A stretch of DNA of 64,000 bases from Polyangium sp. 15x6 (GCF_029960785.1 NZ_JASBQE010000007.1:124001-188000), one strand, 5' to 3'. Shown: positions 1 to 9,243, numbered from the stretch's first letter. The notes: generated by a model not told the origin, from the letters alone. A program made the numbers and translations.

Positions 1-163
1 CGAGGCGACGCTCTCCCGCGCGCGCGAGGGCTGCGTGATCCTGCGCAAGCTGCTCGACGAGGACGCGTCGAGCAGCGACCTGAAAGGCGCGTACGGCAAG
101 CTCGAGGCCGCGGCCTATCTCCTCTCGGAGGCGATCTACGGCGGCAGCGCCGGCAGCGCGTGA
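1..163 (+). CDS. C-terminal end of an unidentified protein (5' truncated by window edge)
   Basis: An open frame runs in from the window edge and stops with TGA at 161-163. About 53 residues are visible. They are helical and charged, with a run Y-G-K-L-E-A-A-A-Y-L-L-S-E-A-I-Y just before a Gly/Ser tail. Amphipathic helices ending in a Gly/Ser tail are reminiscent of the C-terminus of Hsp70/DnaK-type chaperones, but this is only an impression from a short fragment. Codon use matches the neighbours. The next gene begins 87 bp downstream on the same strand. Confidence 0.6.
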   Translation, partial: EATLSRAREGCVILRKLLDEDASSSDLKGAYGKLEAAAYLLSEAIYGGSAGSA

Positions 164-250
164 GCTCGGATTTCGGCTTGGTTTGGGGTCCCCGGATACG
201 AGCGAGGTGGTAGGATTCGGTTCCGCCGCGGGCATGCTCGGGGGACGAAC

Positions 251-3200
251 TTGGAGAGACAGTTCGGGCGTTATGTGCTCCTCGAGCGACTTGGCGCCGG
301 GGGGATGGCCGAAGTCTGGAAGGCGAAGAGCTTCGGCGCCTTGGGCTTCGAAAAGACGCTGGCGCTGAAGCGCATCTTGCCGGAGCTCGCGCGCGAGCCC
401 GAGCTGCTCGAGATGTTCGTGCACGAGGCGAAGCTCTCGGTACGGCTCTCGCACGCGAACATCGTGCAGGTCTTCGACCTCGGCCGCGTCGAGCAGGAGG
501 GCGAGCCGCCGGGCTACTACATCGCGATGGAGTACGTCGCGGGGCTCGATCTCGCGACGCTTCTCGCGCGATGTCGACGGACGAAGACGCGGCTGCCATT
601 CGGGCTGGCGGTGTTCGTCGCGGCCGAGGTGGCGAAGGCGCTCGACCACGCGCACCGCAGGCGCGATGAGCAAGGAAAACCGCTCGGCATCGTGCATCGC
701 GACGTCTCGCCGCAGAACATCCTCGTCTCGTGGGAAGGCGAGGTGAAGGTCACGGACTTCGGCATCGCGAAGGCCATGGGGTTGGGGGCGCAGCTCGGCT
801 TGTCCGAGCGTAGCCCCCAAGCGTCGAACGACCTGATGCGCGAGGACGAGCCGGCAGGCGGGTCGGTGCTGCGCGTCCGCGGAAAACTCTCGTACATGAG
901 CCCCGAGCAGTCGCTCGCGCAGCCGCTCGACGGGCGCAGTGATCTGTTCTCACTCGGCACGGTGCTCTACGAGCTCGTCGCGGGGACGAACCCGTTCGCC
1001 GGCGCGGGGGACGCCGAGACGCTGCGGCGTGTGCGCGCGGCCGAAGCGCCGCCGCTCGAGATCGCCCGGCCCGAGGTGCCGCGGGAGCTCGCCGCGATCG
1101 TGCGACGCCTGCTCACGCGTCGGCCCGAGGATCGCGTGCACGACGCAGGTCGTCTGCACGAGCTGCTCCTCGGGTACTTCTATGCGACCGGGGATCGTTT
1201 TGGCTCAAACGATCTCGCGGAGCTCGTCGCGCCGTTCCAGGACGAGGCGAGGAAGGCGCCGGAGATCGAGGCAGGCTCGGTGCTCGGGGACCCGCAAGGC
1301 ACGGAGCAGGAGCGCACGCCGGTCGAGGTGCCGACGACGTCGGCGTCGCTGAGGGTCGCGGCGGAGAACGTCGCGACCGCGAATTTCGTGGAGCCCGTGG
1401 GCGAGCGGCGCGAGGGGACGGTGCTCGTCGTCGCGGCGACGTGCCGCATCCCAGCGCTGCCGTTCGAAGTGGAGGGCGCGCGCGAGGTGATCACGCGGTA
1501 CGGCGGGGTGATCCTGGAGCAGGAGGCCTCGCAGGTCGTGGCGCTGTTCGGGCTCGAAGACGCGGACGGGCGCGACACGGAGGCGGCTGTCCGTGCGGCG
1601 CTCGTGATCCTTCGTGCTCAAAAGGGTCGTGGCGCGTCGGCGGGCGTGCACGTGGGCCGTGTGCTCGTGGATGCGCGCGGCGTGCCGATCGTCGACGCGC
1701 GGCTCGGGACGCTGGTCACGCAGGCGCAGGGGCTCGCGCGCGCGGTCACGGAGCAGGTCGCGGTGTCGCACCCGGCGGCGCGGATCGTGCGCGCGGCGTT
1801 CGCGTTCGACGAGCTGCCGGGCGGACCAGGCTCGGTACCGGAAGGCGGACGCGTGATCACCTCGGCGCGGCCGCCGATCGGCGCGAGCGGCAAGTTCGTC
1901 GGTCGTCAGGAGGAGCTGCGCCGCATCGGCGAGCTCCTCGCGGCCGCGACCCGCAAACGCGCGCAGGTGATCACGGTCCTCGGCGAGAAGGGCATCGGCA
2001 AGTCGCGGCTCTGCGCCGAGATCGAGCGGCGGCTCGGGCGCGGCAACTGGTCCGTGGGGTTTTACGCGGCGAGCTGCCCGCCGAGCGGAGCGGAGCTTCC
2101 GTGGAGCGGTCTGCAGGCGATGCTGCAGGTGCTCTGCGGTGTGCAGGAGGGCGACGGCGAGCAGGCGATCCTCGCGACCTTGCCGCGGCTTCGCGCGCTC
2201 GGTCTGCAAGAGGAGGAGTCGTCGGCGGTGCTGCGCCAGCTCGGCGCGCGGCTCGGCGATCGTCCGTCGCGCCCGGTGGGCGGGATGGGGACGGCGCTGC
2301 GCGCGGCGTTCACGCGCATGGTGCACAAGCTCTGCGAGGATCGGATTCACTGCTTCGCGTGGGACGACGCGCAGGCGATGGACGCGGCGACGGCGGAGGC
2401 GATCGCGAGCGTGGCGAGCCGCAACGAGGGCGCGGCGTCGAACATCCGCGCGGTGTTCATGCTGGCGACACGCACGGCGCCGCCGAGCGTGCTCTTGCCC
2501 CTCGCGCGTCATCACGTGGTCGCGCTCGGTCCGCTCGGCGCCGAGGAGAGCGAGCGGCTCGTGGCGGAGCGGATCGGCGTGCGCGCGGCGCCCCGCGAGC
2601 TCACCGCGTTCTGTCGCGAGCGCGCCGCGGGGCATCCGCTCTTCATCGAGGAGCTGTTGAAGGAGCTCGTCGACGCGCGCGCCGTGGAGGTCGAGGACGG
2701 CCGCGTTCGTCTGCGGCTCGACGGCGCGCGCGCCGTGCCACGAGCGCTGCGCGCGCTCATGGAGGCGCGCGTGAGCCGCCTCCCGCAGCACGAGCGTGGA
2801 GCGCTGAACGCCGCGGCGATCCTCGGCGATCCGGTGCACACGCAGGTGCTCGCGGCGCTGCTCGGCGAGAGTTTTTCCGTCGTCGATCGAGGGATCGGCG
2901 AGCTCGTCGCGCGCGGCTTCTTGCGCGCGGCCGGCGCCGCGGAGGTGAGCTTCCCGTCGCCGATGCACGGTGAGATCGTCCTCGACACGATCCCGCACGA
3001 GGCGCGGCGTGATCTGCACGGCAAGGCGGCCGAGGCGTACCGCGCCGTCTTCGGCCACGAGGTCGCGGAGCCGCACGGCGAGCGCGTCGGCAACCACCTC
3101 TACCACGCGGGCGATCGCGATCGCGCCGCCACGTTTTACGCGCGTGCGGCCTCGCGTCGCGTGCGCCTTTACCAGCTCGAACCCGGCATCCGCCTCTTGC

Positions 3201-4219
3201 TCCGCGCGATCGATCTCGCCGACCTCGACCGGCGCCCCGCGACCGAGATCGCGGCATGGCTGCGTGAGCTCTGCGTCGCGGTCCTGCCCGTCCGCGCGGC
3301 GCCCTCGCTGGAGGATCTTTCCGCGCGGGCGCTGCGTCGCATCGATGCCGCGGGCACGCTCGAACAGCGTGTCGCGGCGCGGGTCGACGTCGCGCGCGCG
3401 CTCGGCGCCGTGAACCGCTTCGATCGGGCGTACGCGGAGATCGACGTCGCGTTCAAGCTCGCCGCGGAGAACGACGAGCTTCAGCGTCGCGCGCTCGTCG
3501 CGGAGATCGATCTCGGCGCGCGGAGCGGAGATTTCGCCCGCGCGGCGCGCGCCGCCGATCGGCTCGAAGCCATGGGGCCAGCCGAGGATCCGCGCATACT
3601 CCTCGCCATCGCCCACGTGCGCGCCGCGACCGGCGTCGCCGCGGCGGCGCTGCTCGCCATCGATCGCGCCGAGGCTAAGAGCCCGATCGGCGACCTCACG
3701 CTCGCGAGCGAGCGCGAGAAGGAGCGCGTGCTCGTGTACGCATTCATGCGTGATTTCCGCGCCGCGGCGGAGGCCTCCGCGCGCGCCGTCGAGCTCGCTC
3801 GTGCCGCGGGGCTGCGCGCCGAGATGGCGGCGTCCTTGCACAACCTCGGCGACACGACGCGGCGCCTCGGCGACTTTCCACGCGCGTACGCCACGCTCAC
3901 CGAGTCCCTCCAGATCGCCGAGGAGGCAGGCTACGAGCGCATCGCATCGCTCAACCGCGTCCACCTCGCGTACCTCGACGGGCGGAGCGGCAAGCCTGGC
4001 GCCGAGACGCGGATCCGCGAGCTCGTGAAGTACGCGGAAGCGCGCGGCTACCACGCCGATGCGCTCGAAGGCCGCTCGCTCCTCGCCTCGCTGCTCACCG
4101 AAGGGGGCGCGCGTGACGAGGCGCGGCACGAGCTCGAGCTCGTGCTCCGCATGGCCGAAGCCTATGGCAACGGCTTCATCGCCGACGACGCGCGCGAGGC
4201 GCTCGCGAAGCTCGGCTAG
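251..4219 (+). CDS. Large Ser/Thr protein kinase with degenerate cyclase-like, AAA/STAND ATPase and TPR regions
   Basis: This 1322-residue protein begins with a complete Hanks-type kinase domain (about residues 7-310). It has the Gly-loop LGAGGMAEV at 14-22, the ATP lysine K40, an HRDVSPQN catalytic loop near 148 and a DFG near 168, with an unusually long activation-loop insert before the SPEQ segment. Residues about 392-520 resemble a class III nucleotide cyclase, but both metal-binding Asp positions are lost (VVAATCR and EASQVVALFG). A P-loop ATPase follows (FVGRQEEL, then GEKGIGKSR near 578). The C-terminal 330 residues are helical TPR-like repeats. This order is typical of large myxobacterial sensor kinases; the input signal is unknown. 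The start used is TTG, preceded by GGGGGA. No in-frame ATG lies nearby, so the start is less certain than the gene. Confidence 0.93.
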   Translation: MERQFGRYVLLERLGAGGMAEVWKAKSFGALGFEKTLALKRILPELAREPELLEMFVHEAKLSVRLSHANIVQVFDLGRVEQEGEPPGYYIAMEYVAGLDLATLLARCRRTKTRLPFGLAVFVAAEVAKALDHAHRRRDEQGKPLGIVHRDVSPQNILVSWEGEVKVTDFGIAKAMGLGAQLGLSERSPQASNDLMREDEPAGGSVLRVRGKLSYMSPEQSLAQPLDGRSDLFSLGTVLYELVAGTNPFAGAGDAETLRRVRAAEAPPLEIARPEVPRELAAIVRRLLTRRPEDRVHDAGRLHELLLGYFYATGDRFGSNDLAELVAPFQDEARKAPEIEAGSVLGDPQGTEQERTPVEVPTTSASLRVAAENVATANFVEPVGERREGTVLVVAATCRIPALPFEVEGAREVITRYGGVILEQEASQVVALFGLEDADGRDTEAAVRAALVILRAQKGRGASAGVHVGRVLVDARGVPIVDARLGTLVTQAQGLARAVTEQVAVSHPAARIVRAAFAFDELPGGPGSVPEGGRVITSARPPIGASGKFVGRQEELRRIGELLAAATRKRAQVITVLGEKGIGKSRLCAEIERRLGRGNWSVGFYAASCPPSGAELPWSGLQAMLQVLCGVQEGDGEQAILATLPRLRALGLQEEESSAVLRQLGARLGDRPSRPVGGMGTALRAAFTRMVHKLCEDRIHCFAWDDAQAMDAATAEAIASVASRNEGAASNIRAVFMLATRTAPPSVLLPLARHHVVALGPLGAEESERLVAERIGVRAAPRELTAFCRERAAGHPLFIEELLKELVDARAVEVEDGRVRLRLDGARAVPRALRALMEARVSRLPQHERGALNAAAILGDPVHTQVLAALLGESFSVVDRGIGELVARGFLRAAGAAEVSFPSPMHGEIVLDTIPHEARRDLHGKAAEAYRAVFGHEVAEPHGERVGNHLYHAGDRDRAATFYARAASRRVRLYQLEPGIRLLLRAIDLADLDRRPATEIAAWLRELCVAVLPVRAAPSLEDLSARALRRIDAAGTLEQRVAARVDVARALGAVNRFDRAYAEIDVAFKLAAENDELQRRALVAEIDLGARSGDFARAARAADRLEAMGPAEDPRILLAIAHVRAATGVAAAALLAIDRAEAKSPIGDLTLASEREKERVLVYAFMRDFRAAAEASARAVELARAAGLRAEMAASLHNLGDTTRRLGDFPRAYATLTESLQIAEEAGYERIASLNRVHLAYLDGRSGKPGAETRIRELVKYAEARGYHADALEGRSLLASLLTEGGARDEARHELELVLRMAEAYGNGFIADDAREALAKLG

Positions 4220-4235
4220 CTCGGTCGGTTCACGT

Positions 4236-5849
4236 TCACGGCGCCCTGGGAGGCGTGAGTCCCGTGAGGGCGACGGGCGCGGCCTCGCCGCTGCCGGTGA
4301 TCGCGCGCCGGACGATGCGGCTCTTGTTCGTGTCGGCGATGACGAGGTCCTTGCCGGAGACCGTGATCCCCGCCGGCTCGGCGAGGCCCGTGAGCACCGT
4401 GCGTGTCGTGCCTTTGACCGGGTCCACGCGCTTGACCTTGCCGTTGTACGAGTCGGCGACCCAGAGCGCGCCTTGTCCGTACGTCATGCCGATCGGGTGC
4501 TGCAGCCGCGCCTTCGCGGCCTCGCCGTCGACGTCGCCGAACACGAAGAGGTCGACGCCGATCACGGTGCGCACGTTGGCCGTCGCGAAGTCGATCGCGC
4601 GCACGCTCGACGTCTCGCTGTCGAGCACGAACAAGCTCTTCTCGTCCGTGGCGAGCGCGCTCGGCTGGGCGAACGCGGCGCTCGGGGCCGGCCCGTCCTC
4701 GCGCGCCTCCCGTCCGCTGCCCGCGTAAAGGCGCACCGTGCGCATCTTCGGATCGAAGACCGCGATCTGATGCGAGCCGGCGAGCGCGACGTAGATCGAT
4801 CCTTTGTAGTGCAACAGATCCCACGGAGAACGCAGCGGGGCCGTTCGCGCGGTGTGCTCCTGCGGCACGAGCGGCTCCGTGCCGATCACGCCCGTGCCGG
4901 CGACGGTCGTGACCTCTCGCGTGCGCCGGTCGATCTTGCGGATCAGGTGGTTGCCCGTATCGGCGACGTAGAGATCCGAGCCGACCTCCGTGAGTCCCTG
5001 CGGCCGCTGAAACGTCGCGCTCTCCGCGACCCCGTCCTTCGCGCCCGCCTCGCCCGCGCCGAACACGGCCTCCACCGCGCCCGCGGCGTTCGTCAGCACG
5101 ATGCGGTGATGACCCGTATCGGCGATGGCGAGGCCGCCGTCCTGCAGCGCGAGCACCTTGCCCGGGTATCGCAAGACGCCTGCGGGCCCGCGATCGGGCC
5201 GCAGCCCTTCGATGGGCGCCTTCGCGAGCACGCTCGCGGCCCGCCCTTCGGCGAGCGCTTCTTCGACCGCGCCGTTGAGCTCGCCTGGATCCGGCTCGCC
5301 CGATCCGACCCACGCGAGCCTGCCTTCCGCGTCGATCACCGCGACCGTGGGCCACGCGCGCACGCCCCACGCGTCCCAGATCGTCATGTTCGCGTCGACG
5401 GCGACGGGGTGGACGATCTCCAGATCACGCAGCGTGTCGCGCAGGCGCGCCGCGTTCTTCTCCTCGTCGAACTTGGGCGAGTGCACGCCCACGACGAGCA
5501 CCGGATCCTTCGCGAAACGGCGCTCGATCGCGGCCAGCGTGGGCAGCGTTTGCAGGCAGTTGATGCAGCAGCTCGTCCAGAAGTCGACCACCACCACGTG
5601 CCCGCGCAGCGCGTCGCGTCGCAGCGGCCGATCCACGTTGAGCCACGCCGTCGCGCCGTTCCACTCGGGGATCGAAGGCCGATCGCCCGGCGGCAAGAGC
5701 AAGCTCTCCTTGGGCCCGCTCGCCTCCTTCGGCATCGCCTCGACGACGGGCAGCTCGACCTTCGGGGCAGGCTTCGTGGCGGGCGCGGAGGGAGGGGACG
5801 TGCACGCGTTCGTGGCGACGAGCAGCGCAAAGGGTGGGATCCAGCGCAT
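4236..5849 (-). CDS. NHLRC2-like exported thioredoxin/NHL-repeat protein
   Basis: The 537-residue product starts with a signal peptide ending ATNAC, possibly a lipoprotein site although the lipobox is imperfect. A Pro/Lys-rich linker and a thioredoxin-fold domain (about 60-190) follow. The redox motif is C-C-I-N-C at residues 94-98 (CxxC = C95-C98), the same unusual double-cysteine form I recall from the NHLRC2 family. The C-terminal 330 residues contain repeated blocks such as ADTGHHRIV, ADTGNHLIRKI and ADSYNGKVKRV, which are NHL beta-propeller blades. A cell-envelope thiol-disulfide role is inferred. The gene converges on the upstream kinase with a 16-bp gap and lies downstream of dnaA on the same strand, 53 bp away. 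Confidence 0.9.
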   Translation of the reverse strand: MRWIPPFALLVATNACTSPPSAPATKPAPKVELPVVEAMPKEASGPKESLLLPPGDRPSIPEWNGATAWLNVDRPLRRDALRGHVVVVDFWTSCCINCLQTLPTLAAIERRFAKDPVLVVGVHSPKFDEEKNAARLRDTLRDLEIVHPVAVDANMTIWDAWGVRAWPTVAVIDAEGRLAWVGSGEPDPGELNGAVEEALAEGRAASVLAKAPIEGLRPDRGPAGVLRYPGKVLALQDGGLAIADTGHHRIVLTNAAGAVEAVFGAGEAGAKDGVAESATFQRPQGLTEVGSDLYVADTGNHLIRKIDRRTREVTTVAGTGVIGTEPLVPQEHTARTAPLRSPWDLLHYKGSIYVALAGSHQIAVFDPKMRTVRLYAGSGREAREDGPAPSAAFAQPSALATDEKSLFVLDSETSSVRAIDFATANVRTVIGVDLFVFGDVDGEAAKARLQHPIGMTYGQGALWVADSYNGKVKRVDPVKGTTRTVLTGLAEPAGITVSGKDLVIADTNKSRIVRRAITGSGEAAPVALTGLTPPRAP

Positions 5850-5902
5850 GACCCCAGTCTACGCGCGGCGGGCCTTTGGGGATGCCGCGCCCTCTTGGGC
5901 GC

Positions 5903-7363
5903 TCAGGAATCGCCGGCGAGCTTGCGCTCCAGGGCTTCGAGGTGGGCACGGACCTGGGGGTCGGTGTCGCGCTGGGCCTCGATCTTCCGGACGGCGCTCA
6001 TCACGGTCGTATGGTCGCGATTGCCGAAGGCGCGGCCGATTTCGGGGAACGAGACCTTGAGCCGCTGCTTGCACAGGTACATCGCCACGTGCCGCGCGAA
6101 GGCGATGCTCTTGTGGCGATCCTTGGACGTCAAATCGATCGAGCGAAGGTGGAAATGGTGGCAGACCGCGCGCTGAATGTCCTCGACGCTCATGATCGAG
6201 GCGCGCGGCGTGGCGGCCGTGATCTCGGCGCGGGCGAAGGCGAGATCCACGGGGCGGCCGGTGAGGGAGGACTTGGCGGCGAGGCGGATCAGCGTGCCTT
6301 CGAGTTCGCGCACGTTCGAGCGGATCACCTGGGCGAGGTAGAGCGCGACGTCGTCGGGAAGGACGATGCCTTCGAGCGCGGCTTTGTTGCGCACGATGGC
6401 CACGCGCGTCTCGAGCTCCGGGGCCTGGATGTCGGCGACGAGGCCCCACGAGAAGCGCGAGACGAGCCGCTCTTCCATGCGCTCGAGGTTCTGCGGGTAC
6501 TTGTCACTCGTCACGACGATCTGCCGATCGAGGCCGTGGAGCGCGTTGAACGTGTGAAAGAACTCTTCCTGCGTCTGCTCGCGGCCGGCGAGGAACTGGA
6601 TGTCGTCGACGAGGAGCAGGTCGCAGTGGACGCGGTACTTCGCGCGGAAGTCGTCCATTCGGTGGTGCTGGATCGCCGTGATGAAGTCGTTCGTGAAGCG
6701 CTCGGCGGAGACGTAGATGATGCGGGCGCCGGGGCGCTCGTCGAGGACGCGGTGCGCGATCGCGTGGACGAGGTGGGTCTTGCCGAGGCCGGTGCCGCCG
6801 CAGATGAAGAGGGGGTTGTACCGCCTGCCGCCGCCGCCCGCGGCCGCGATCGCGGCGGCGTGGGCGAGCTGGTTCGAGGGGCCGACGACGAACGTCGCGA
6901 AGGTGTGCTTCGGGTTCAGGTCATCGGGCAGGGCAGGCCTGCGCTGCGGCGCGGGCGCGGGCGCCGGGGCGCGCGGCTCGGCAGAGGCGGGCGCGCTCGG
7001 GGACGCGGGCGCGGGCGCGCTCGGCGGATTCGTCGAGGGGCGCACGACGAGGGAGCGGGGGCGCACGGGCGGCATTTGCGGGACGTTCGCGATGGGCGCC
7101 TCGAGGTGCTGGTCGATGGTCCAGGCGACCTGAACGCTCCAGCCGGTGAGCTCACGGATCTTGTCGGTGATCGTGGGCAGGAAATTGGTCTTCACCCACT
7201 CGAGGACGAACTCGTTCTGCACCCTGAGCGAGAGGACCCCGTCGGTGAGGTCGTCGAACTGCACGCCGCCGAACCACTGATCGAACGTCGCAGGGGAAAG
7301 CCCGCGCGTATGCTCGATCGCCCGTTCGAAAATCGCTCGCGATTCGTCTCTCGAAGTGGTCAT
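5903..7363 (-). CDS. dnaA: Chromosomal replication initiator DnaA
   Basis: The product is 486 residues, a normal DnaA length. Domain I (about 1-85) is followed by a Pro/Ala-rich linker (about 95-160). The AAA+ domain has Walker A GGTGLGKTH near 188-196 and Walker B LLLVDDIQFL near 248-257. The C-terminal helix-turn-helix carries the DnaA signature with GNRDHTTVMSA near 450. It binds DnaA boxes and opens the origin. The ATG at 7363 opens directly into the typical domain I sequence. Upstream on its own strand lies the box-bearing non-coding region, which suggests autoregulation. No dnaN or recF is adjacent in this window. Confidence 0.98.
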   Translation of the reverse strand: MTTSRDESRAIFERAIEHTRGLSPATFDQWFGGVQFDDLTDGVLSLRVQNEFVLEWVKTNFLPTITDKIRELTGWSVQVAWTIDQHLEAPIANVPQMPPVRPRSLVVRPSTNPPSAPAPASPSAPASAEPRAPAPAPAPQRRPALPDDLNPKHTFATFVVGPSNQLAHAAAIAAAGGGGRRYNPLFICGGTGLGKTHLVHAIAHRVLDERPGARIIYVSAERFTNDFITAIQHHRMDDFRAKYRVHCDLLLVDDIQFLAGREQTQEEFFHTFNALHGLDRQIVVTSDKYPQNLERMEERLVSRFSWGLVADIQAPELETRVAIVRNKAALEGIVLPDDVALYLAQVIRSNVRELEGTLIRLAAKSSLTGRPVDLAFARAEITAATPRASIMSVEDIQRAVCHHFHLRSIDLTSKDRHKSIAFARHVAMYLCKQRLKVSFPEIGRAFGNRDHTTVMSAVRKIEAQRDTDPQVRAHLEALERKLAGDS

Positions 7364-7426
7364 TCCAGCCCAGAAATCGCTGCGAATACAGTGCCGCGGC
7401 GATCCTCGTGCAGGACCGCCCCCAAG

Positions 7427-7435
7427 TTTTCCACA
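7427..7435 (+). promoter_or_regulatory. Putative DnaA box 1
   Basis: The sequence TTTTCCACA differs from the consensus TTATCCACA at one position. It lies about 65 bp upstream of the dnaA start and has the same orientation as the other two boxes. Confidence 0.6.
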
Positions 7436-7471
7436 ACCCGCATCCGCGATTCGTCTCGCTATCGTGCGGAA

Positions 7472-7501
7472 TCAATACGGGAAGTTTACTTCCCGTATTG
7501 A
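7472..7501. repeat. Perfect 14-bp inverted repeat with 2-bp spacer beside the DnaA boxes
   Basis: The arm TCAATACGGGAAGT (7472-7485) and its exact reverse complement (7488-7501) flank TT. The element ends 10 bp before DnaA box 2. The symmetry and A/T-containing centre suggest a dimeric protein-binding site, such as a regulator of initiation or of dnaA, or a cruciform. No known protein is assigned. Confidence 0.85.
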
Positions 7502-7511
7502 ATTCCCCGCG

Positions 7512-7531
7512 TTGTCCACAGGATATCCACA
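7512..7531 (+). promoter_or_regulatory. Putative tandem DnaA boxes 2 and 3
   Basis: TTGTCCACA (7512-7520) and ATATCCACA (7523-7531) lie in tandem, two bases apart. Each has one mismatch to TTATCCACA. The tight tandem spacing is typical of cooperative DnaA binding in origins or the dnaA promoter. Confidence 0.65.
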
Positions 7532-7982
7532 GAATGCCGAGGGGAACGCATGCTGTGGGCGCGAAGGGCACGATCAGGGGCCTGCGGCCCGGCGACGTCT
7601 CGGGGCTCGCCCGGCTCGGGGATGGGGGTCGACCCGCGTGGGTGACCCGCCCATTTCCAGGGGGGCTGTTCGAGCTTCGCGCAAGGGTTCATCACGGAAC
7701 GCGAAAACGCACAATACAGGATCAAGCCTCCCCTGCGTAAGCCCTTGGGAGGTTTCCTTCACGATCGTCAGGAAAAATCCTAGTCCCGACGGGCCCCGCC
7801 AGAGGCCGCGGCGAAGACGAACCGGAGGTAGCACCGGGGACGGGCGGGCGTCCATCCCCATCGAAAACAAATGCGCCAACTACCTGATTTTACGACGGTT
7901 TTTCCGGGTTCGACGGTTCGACGCGTAACGCCGTTCGCGCTCTCCTGGGCGTCACGTTGCGGCGAGGGCCGAATCCATAGCC

Positions 7983-8006
7983 TCCGGAGGGAGCGCCCCC
8001 TCCGGA
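7983..8006. repeat. G+C-rich hairpin, 9-bp perfect stem
   Basis: TCCGGAGGG (7983-7991) pairs with CCCTCCGGA (7998-8006) around a 6-nt loop. No T-run follows on either strand, so it is not a typical intrinsic terminator. It lies within the candidate origin region. Confidence 0.6.
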
Positions 8007-8169
8007 CCCCCGAGAGAGGCGGGCTTTGGCAGACGCGTCCGTCCGTCAAGAGGGAAGATTGTCCATGATTTCCGGCGTTTGCCCGCGACGGCCGTGTCCT
8101 GTCCCGAAGCCGTTTTACGCCTGGCCCGAGAAGTTGCCCTGGGCCTCGACATGTGGCTAAGGCCCCTCC

Positions 8170-9243
8170 ATGCGTCTGGTGAGCAGTAGAGCCACCACCC
8201 CCGCGGTCCTGTCCGCGCTCGTGGTCGGATCGTGGTCAACGCTTGCGAGTGCGCAGGAAACCGCCCTCGCCCCGCAGCTCGGCTACTCCTACGGAGAGCA
8301 CGAGACGGCGCGTAGCCTCGCCATGGGCGGCGCGACGCGCGCCGTCGGCAACGGCACGACGGCGATCTTCGCGAACCCGGCGAACATGGCGCTCACGCGC
8401 CTCTATCACATCGAGGCGCTGGGGGAGTTCACGCCCGAGGTGACACGCGCCATCGGCGGCGGTGCCATCGTCGACTCGATCACGTCGTCGACCCGCATCG
8501 CCGGCGGCCTCGCGTTCTCGGGCGGCATCATCGATCCCGAAGGCGTCGATCGTGGCTTCATCGACGCGCGCGCGGCCGTCGCATACCCCATCGGCGATCG
8601 TGTCTTCCTCGGCGTCGGCGGCCGCTACCTGCGGATGATCCAGGACGGCTTCGGGCCGCTCGATGACGCGACAGCGTCGCGTTACAGCTCCGTGTCAGGC
8701 GGCCTCGTCGACGCCGCGGGCAAGCGCATGCCGTCGGTCGACGCGCTGACCTTCGACGCGGGGCTCACCATCAAGATCACGCAGTCGGTGTACCTCGGCG
8801 TCGCAGGGCAGAACCTCACGCACCCGGGTCACGGCCTCTTGCCCACCACGATCGGCGCCGCGCTCGGGTACGGATCAAAAGACATCACGCTCGAGGTCGA
8901 CGGCGTCGCCGATCTCGATTCGTGGAACAAGGCGACGGCGCGCGTCATGGCCGGCGGCGAGTACCTCGCGGCCAATCACTACCCGATCCGCCTCGGCTAC
9001 CGCTTCGATCAAGGCGCGGGCGTCCACCAGCTCTCCGGCGGCTTCGGCTACATCGGCCAGGAGATCGCCGCCGAGGTCTCCGTCCGCCGGACGCTCTCGG
9101 CCGAGATCAACAGCACGATGATCGCCATCGGCCTGACGTATCACCTCGAGTCGAGCGGCCTCACGCGGAACCGCGTGAGCGGCGAAGGGTCGAGCGGCGA
9201 AGGCACGAGCAGCGAAGACACGGGCGGCGGCGCGGAGAAGTGA
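8170..9243 (+). CDS. Outer-membrane beta-barrel protein, PorV/FadL-like
   Basis: The 357-residue product has a cleavable signal peptide (cleavage likely after LASAQ near residue 30). The start of the mature protein reads ARSLAMGGATRAVGNG, then FANPANMAL. This is the hallmark N-terminal block of the PorV/OmpP1-FadL-like family of predicted outer-membrane barrels. The rest alternates short beta-strand-like segments and glycine-rich turns. A Ser/Gly/Glu-rich low-complexity tail (about 335-357) closes the protein. The transported substrate is not evident. It is transcribed away from the candidate origin; the ATG at 8170 directly precedes the signal peptide. Confidence 0.8.
   Translation: MRLVSSRATTPAVLSALVVGSWSTLASAQETALAPQLGYSYGEHETARSLAMGGATRAVGNGTTAIFANPANMALTRLYHIEALGEFTPEVTRAIGGGAIVDSITSSTRIAGGLAFSGGIIDPEGVDRGFIDARAAVAYPIGDRVFLGVGGRYLRMIQDGFGPLDDATASRYSSVSGGLVDAAGKRMPSVDALTFDAGLTIKITQSVYLGVAGQNLTHPGHGLLPTTIGAALGYGSKDITLEVDGVADLDSWNKATARVMAGGEYLAANHYPIRLGYRFDQGAGVHQLSGGFGYIGQEIAAEVSVRRTLSAEINSTMIAIGLTYHLESSGLTRNRVSGEGSSGEGTSSEDTGGGAEK

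Larger units (their letters stand above)
7364..8169. other. Non-coding region upstream of dnaA, candidate chromosomal origin (oriC)
   Basis: This 806-bp stretch between divergent dnaA and an outer-membrane gene has no convincing coding frame. It contains three near-consensus DnaA boxes within about 105 bp, a long palindrome, locally lower G+C segments (around 7477-7500 and 7866-7910) and a G+C-rich hairpin at 7983-8006. Position next to dnaA plus clustered boxes is the usual picture of a bacterial origin. Without a skew plot it could instead be only the dnaA promoter region. Confidence 0.65.

Noticed and set aside
1205-4129. A 974-codon open frame antisense to the large kinase
   Set aside because: Arg/Glu/His-rich low-complexity translation caused by G+C bias; the opposite strand encodes clear kinase motifs.
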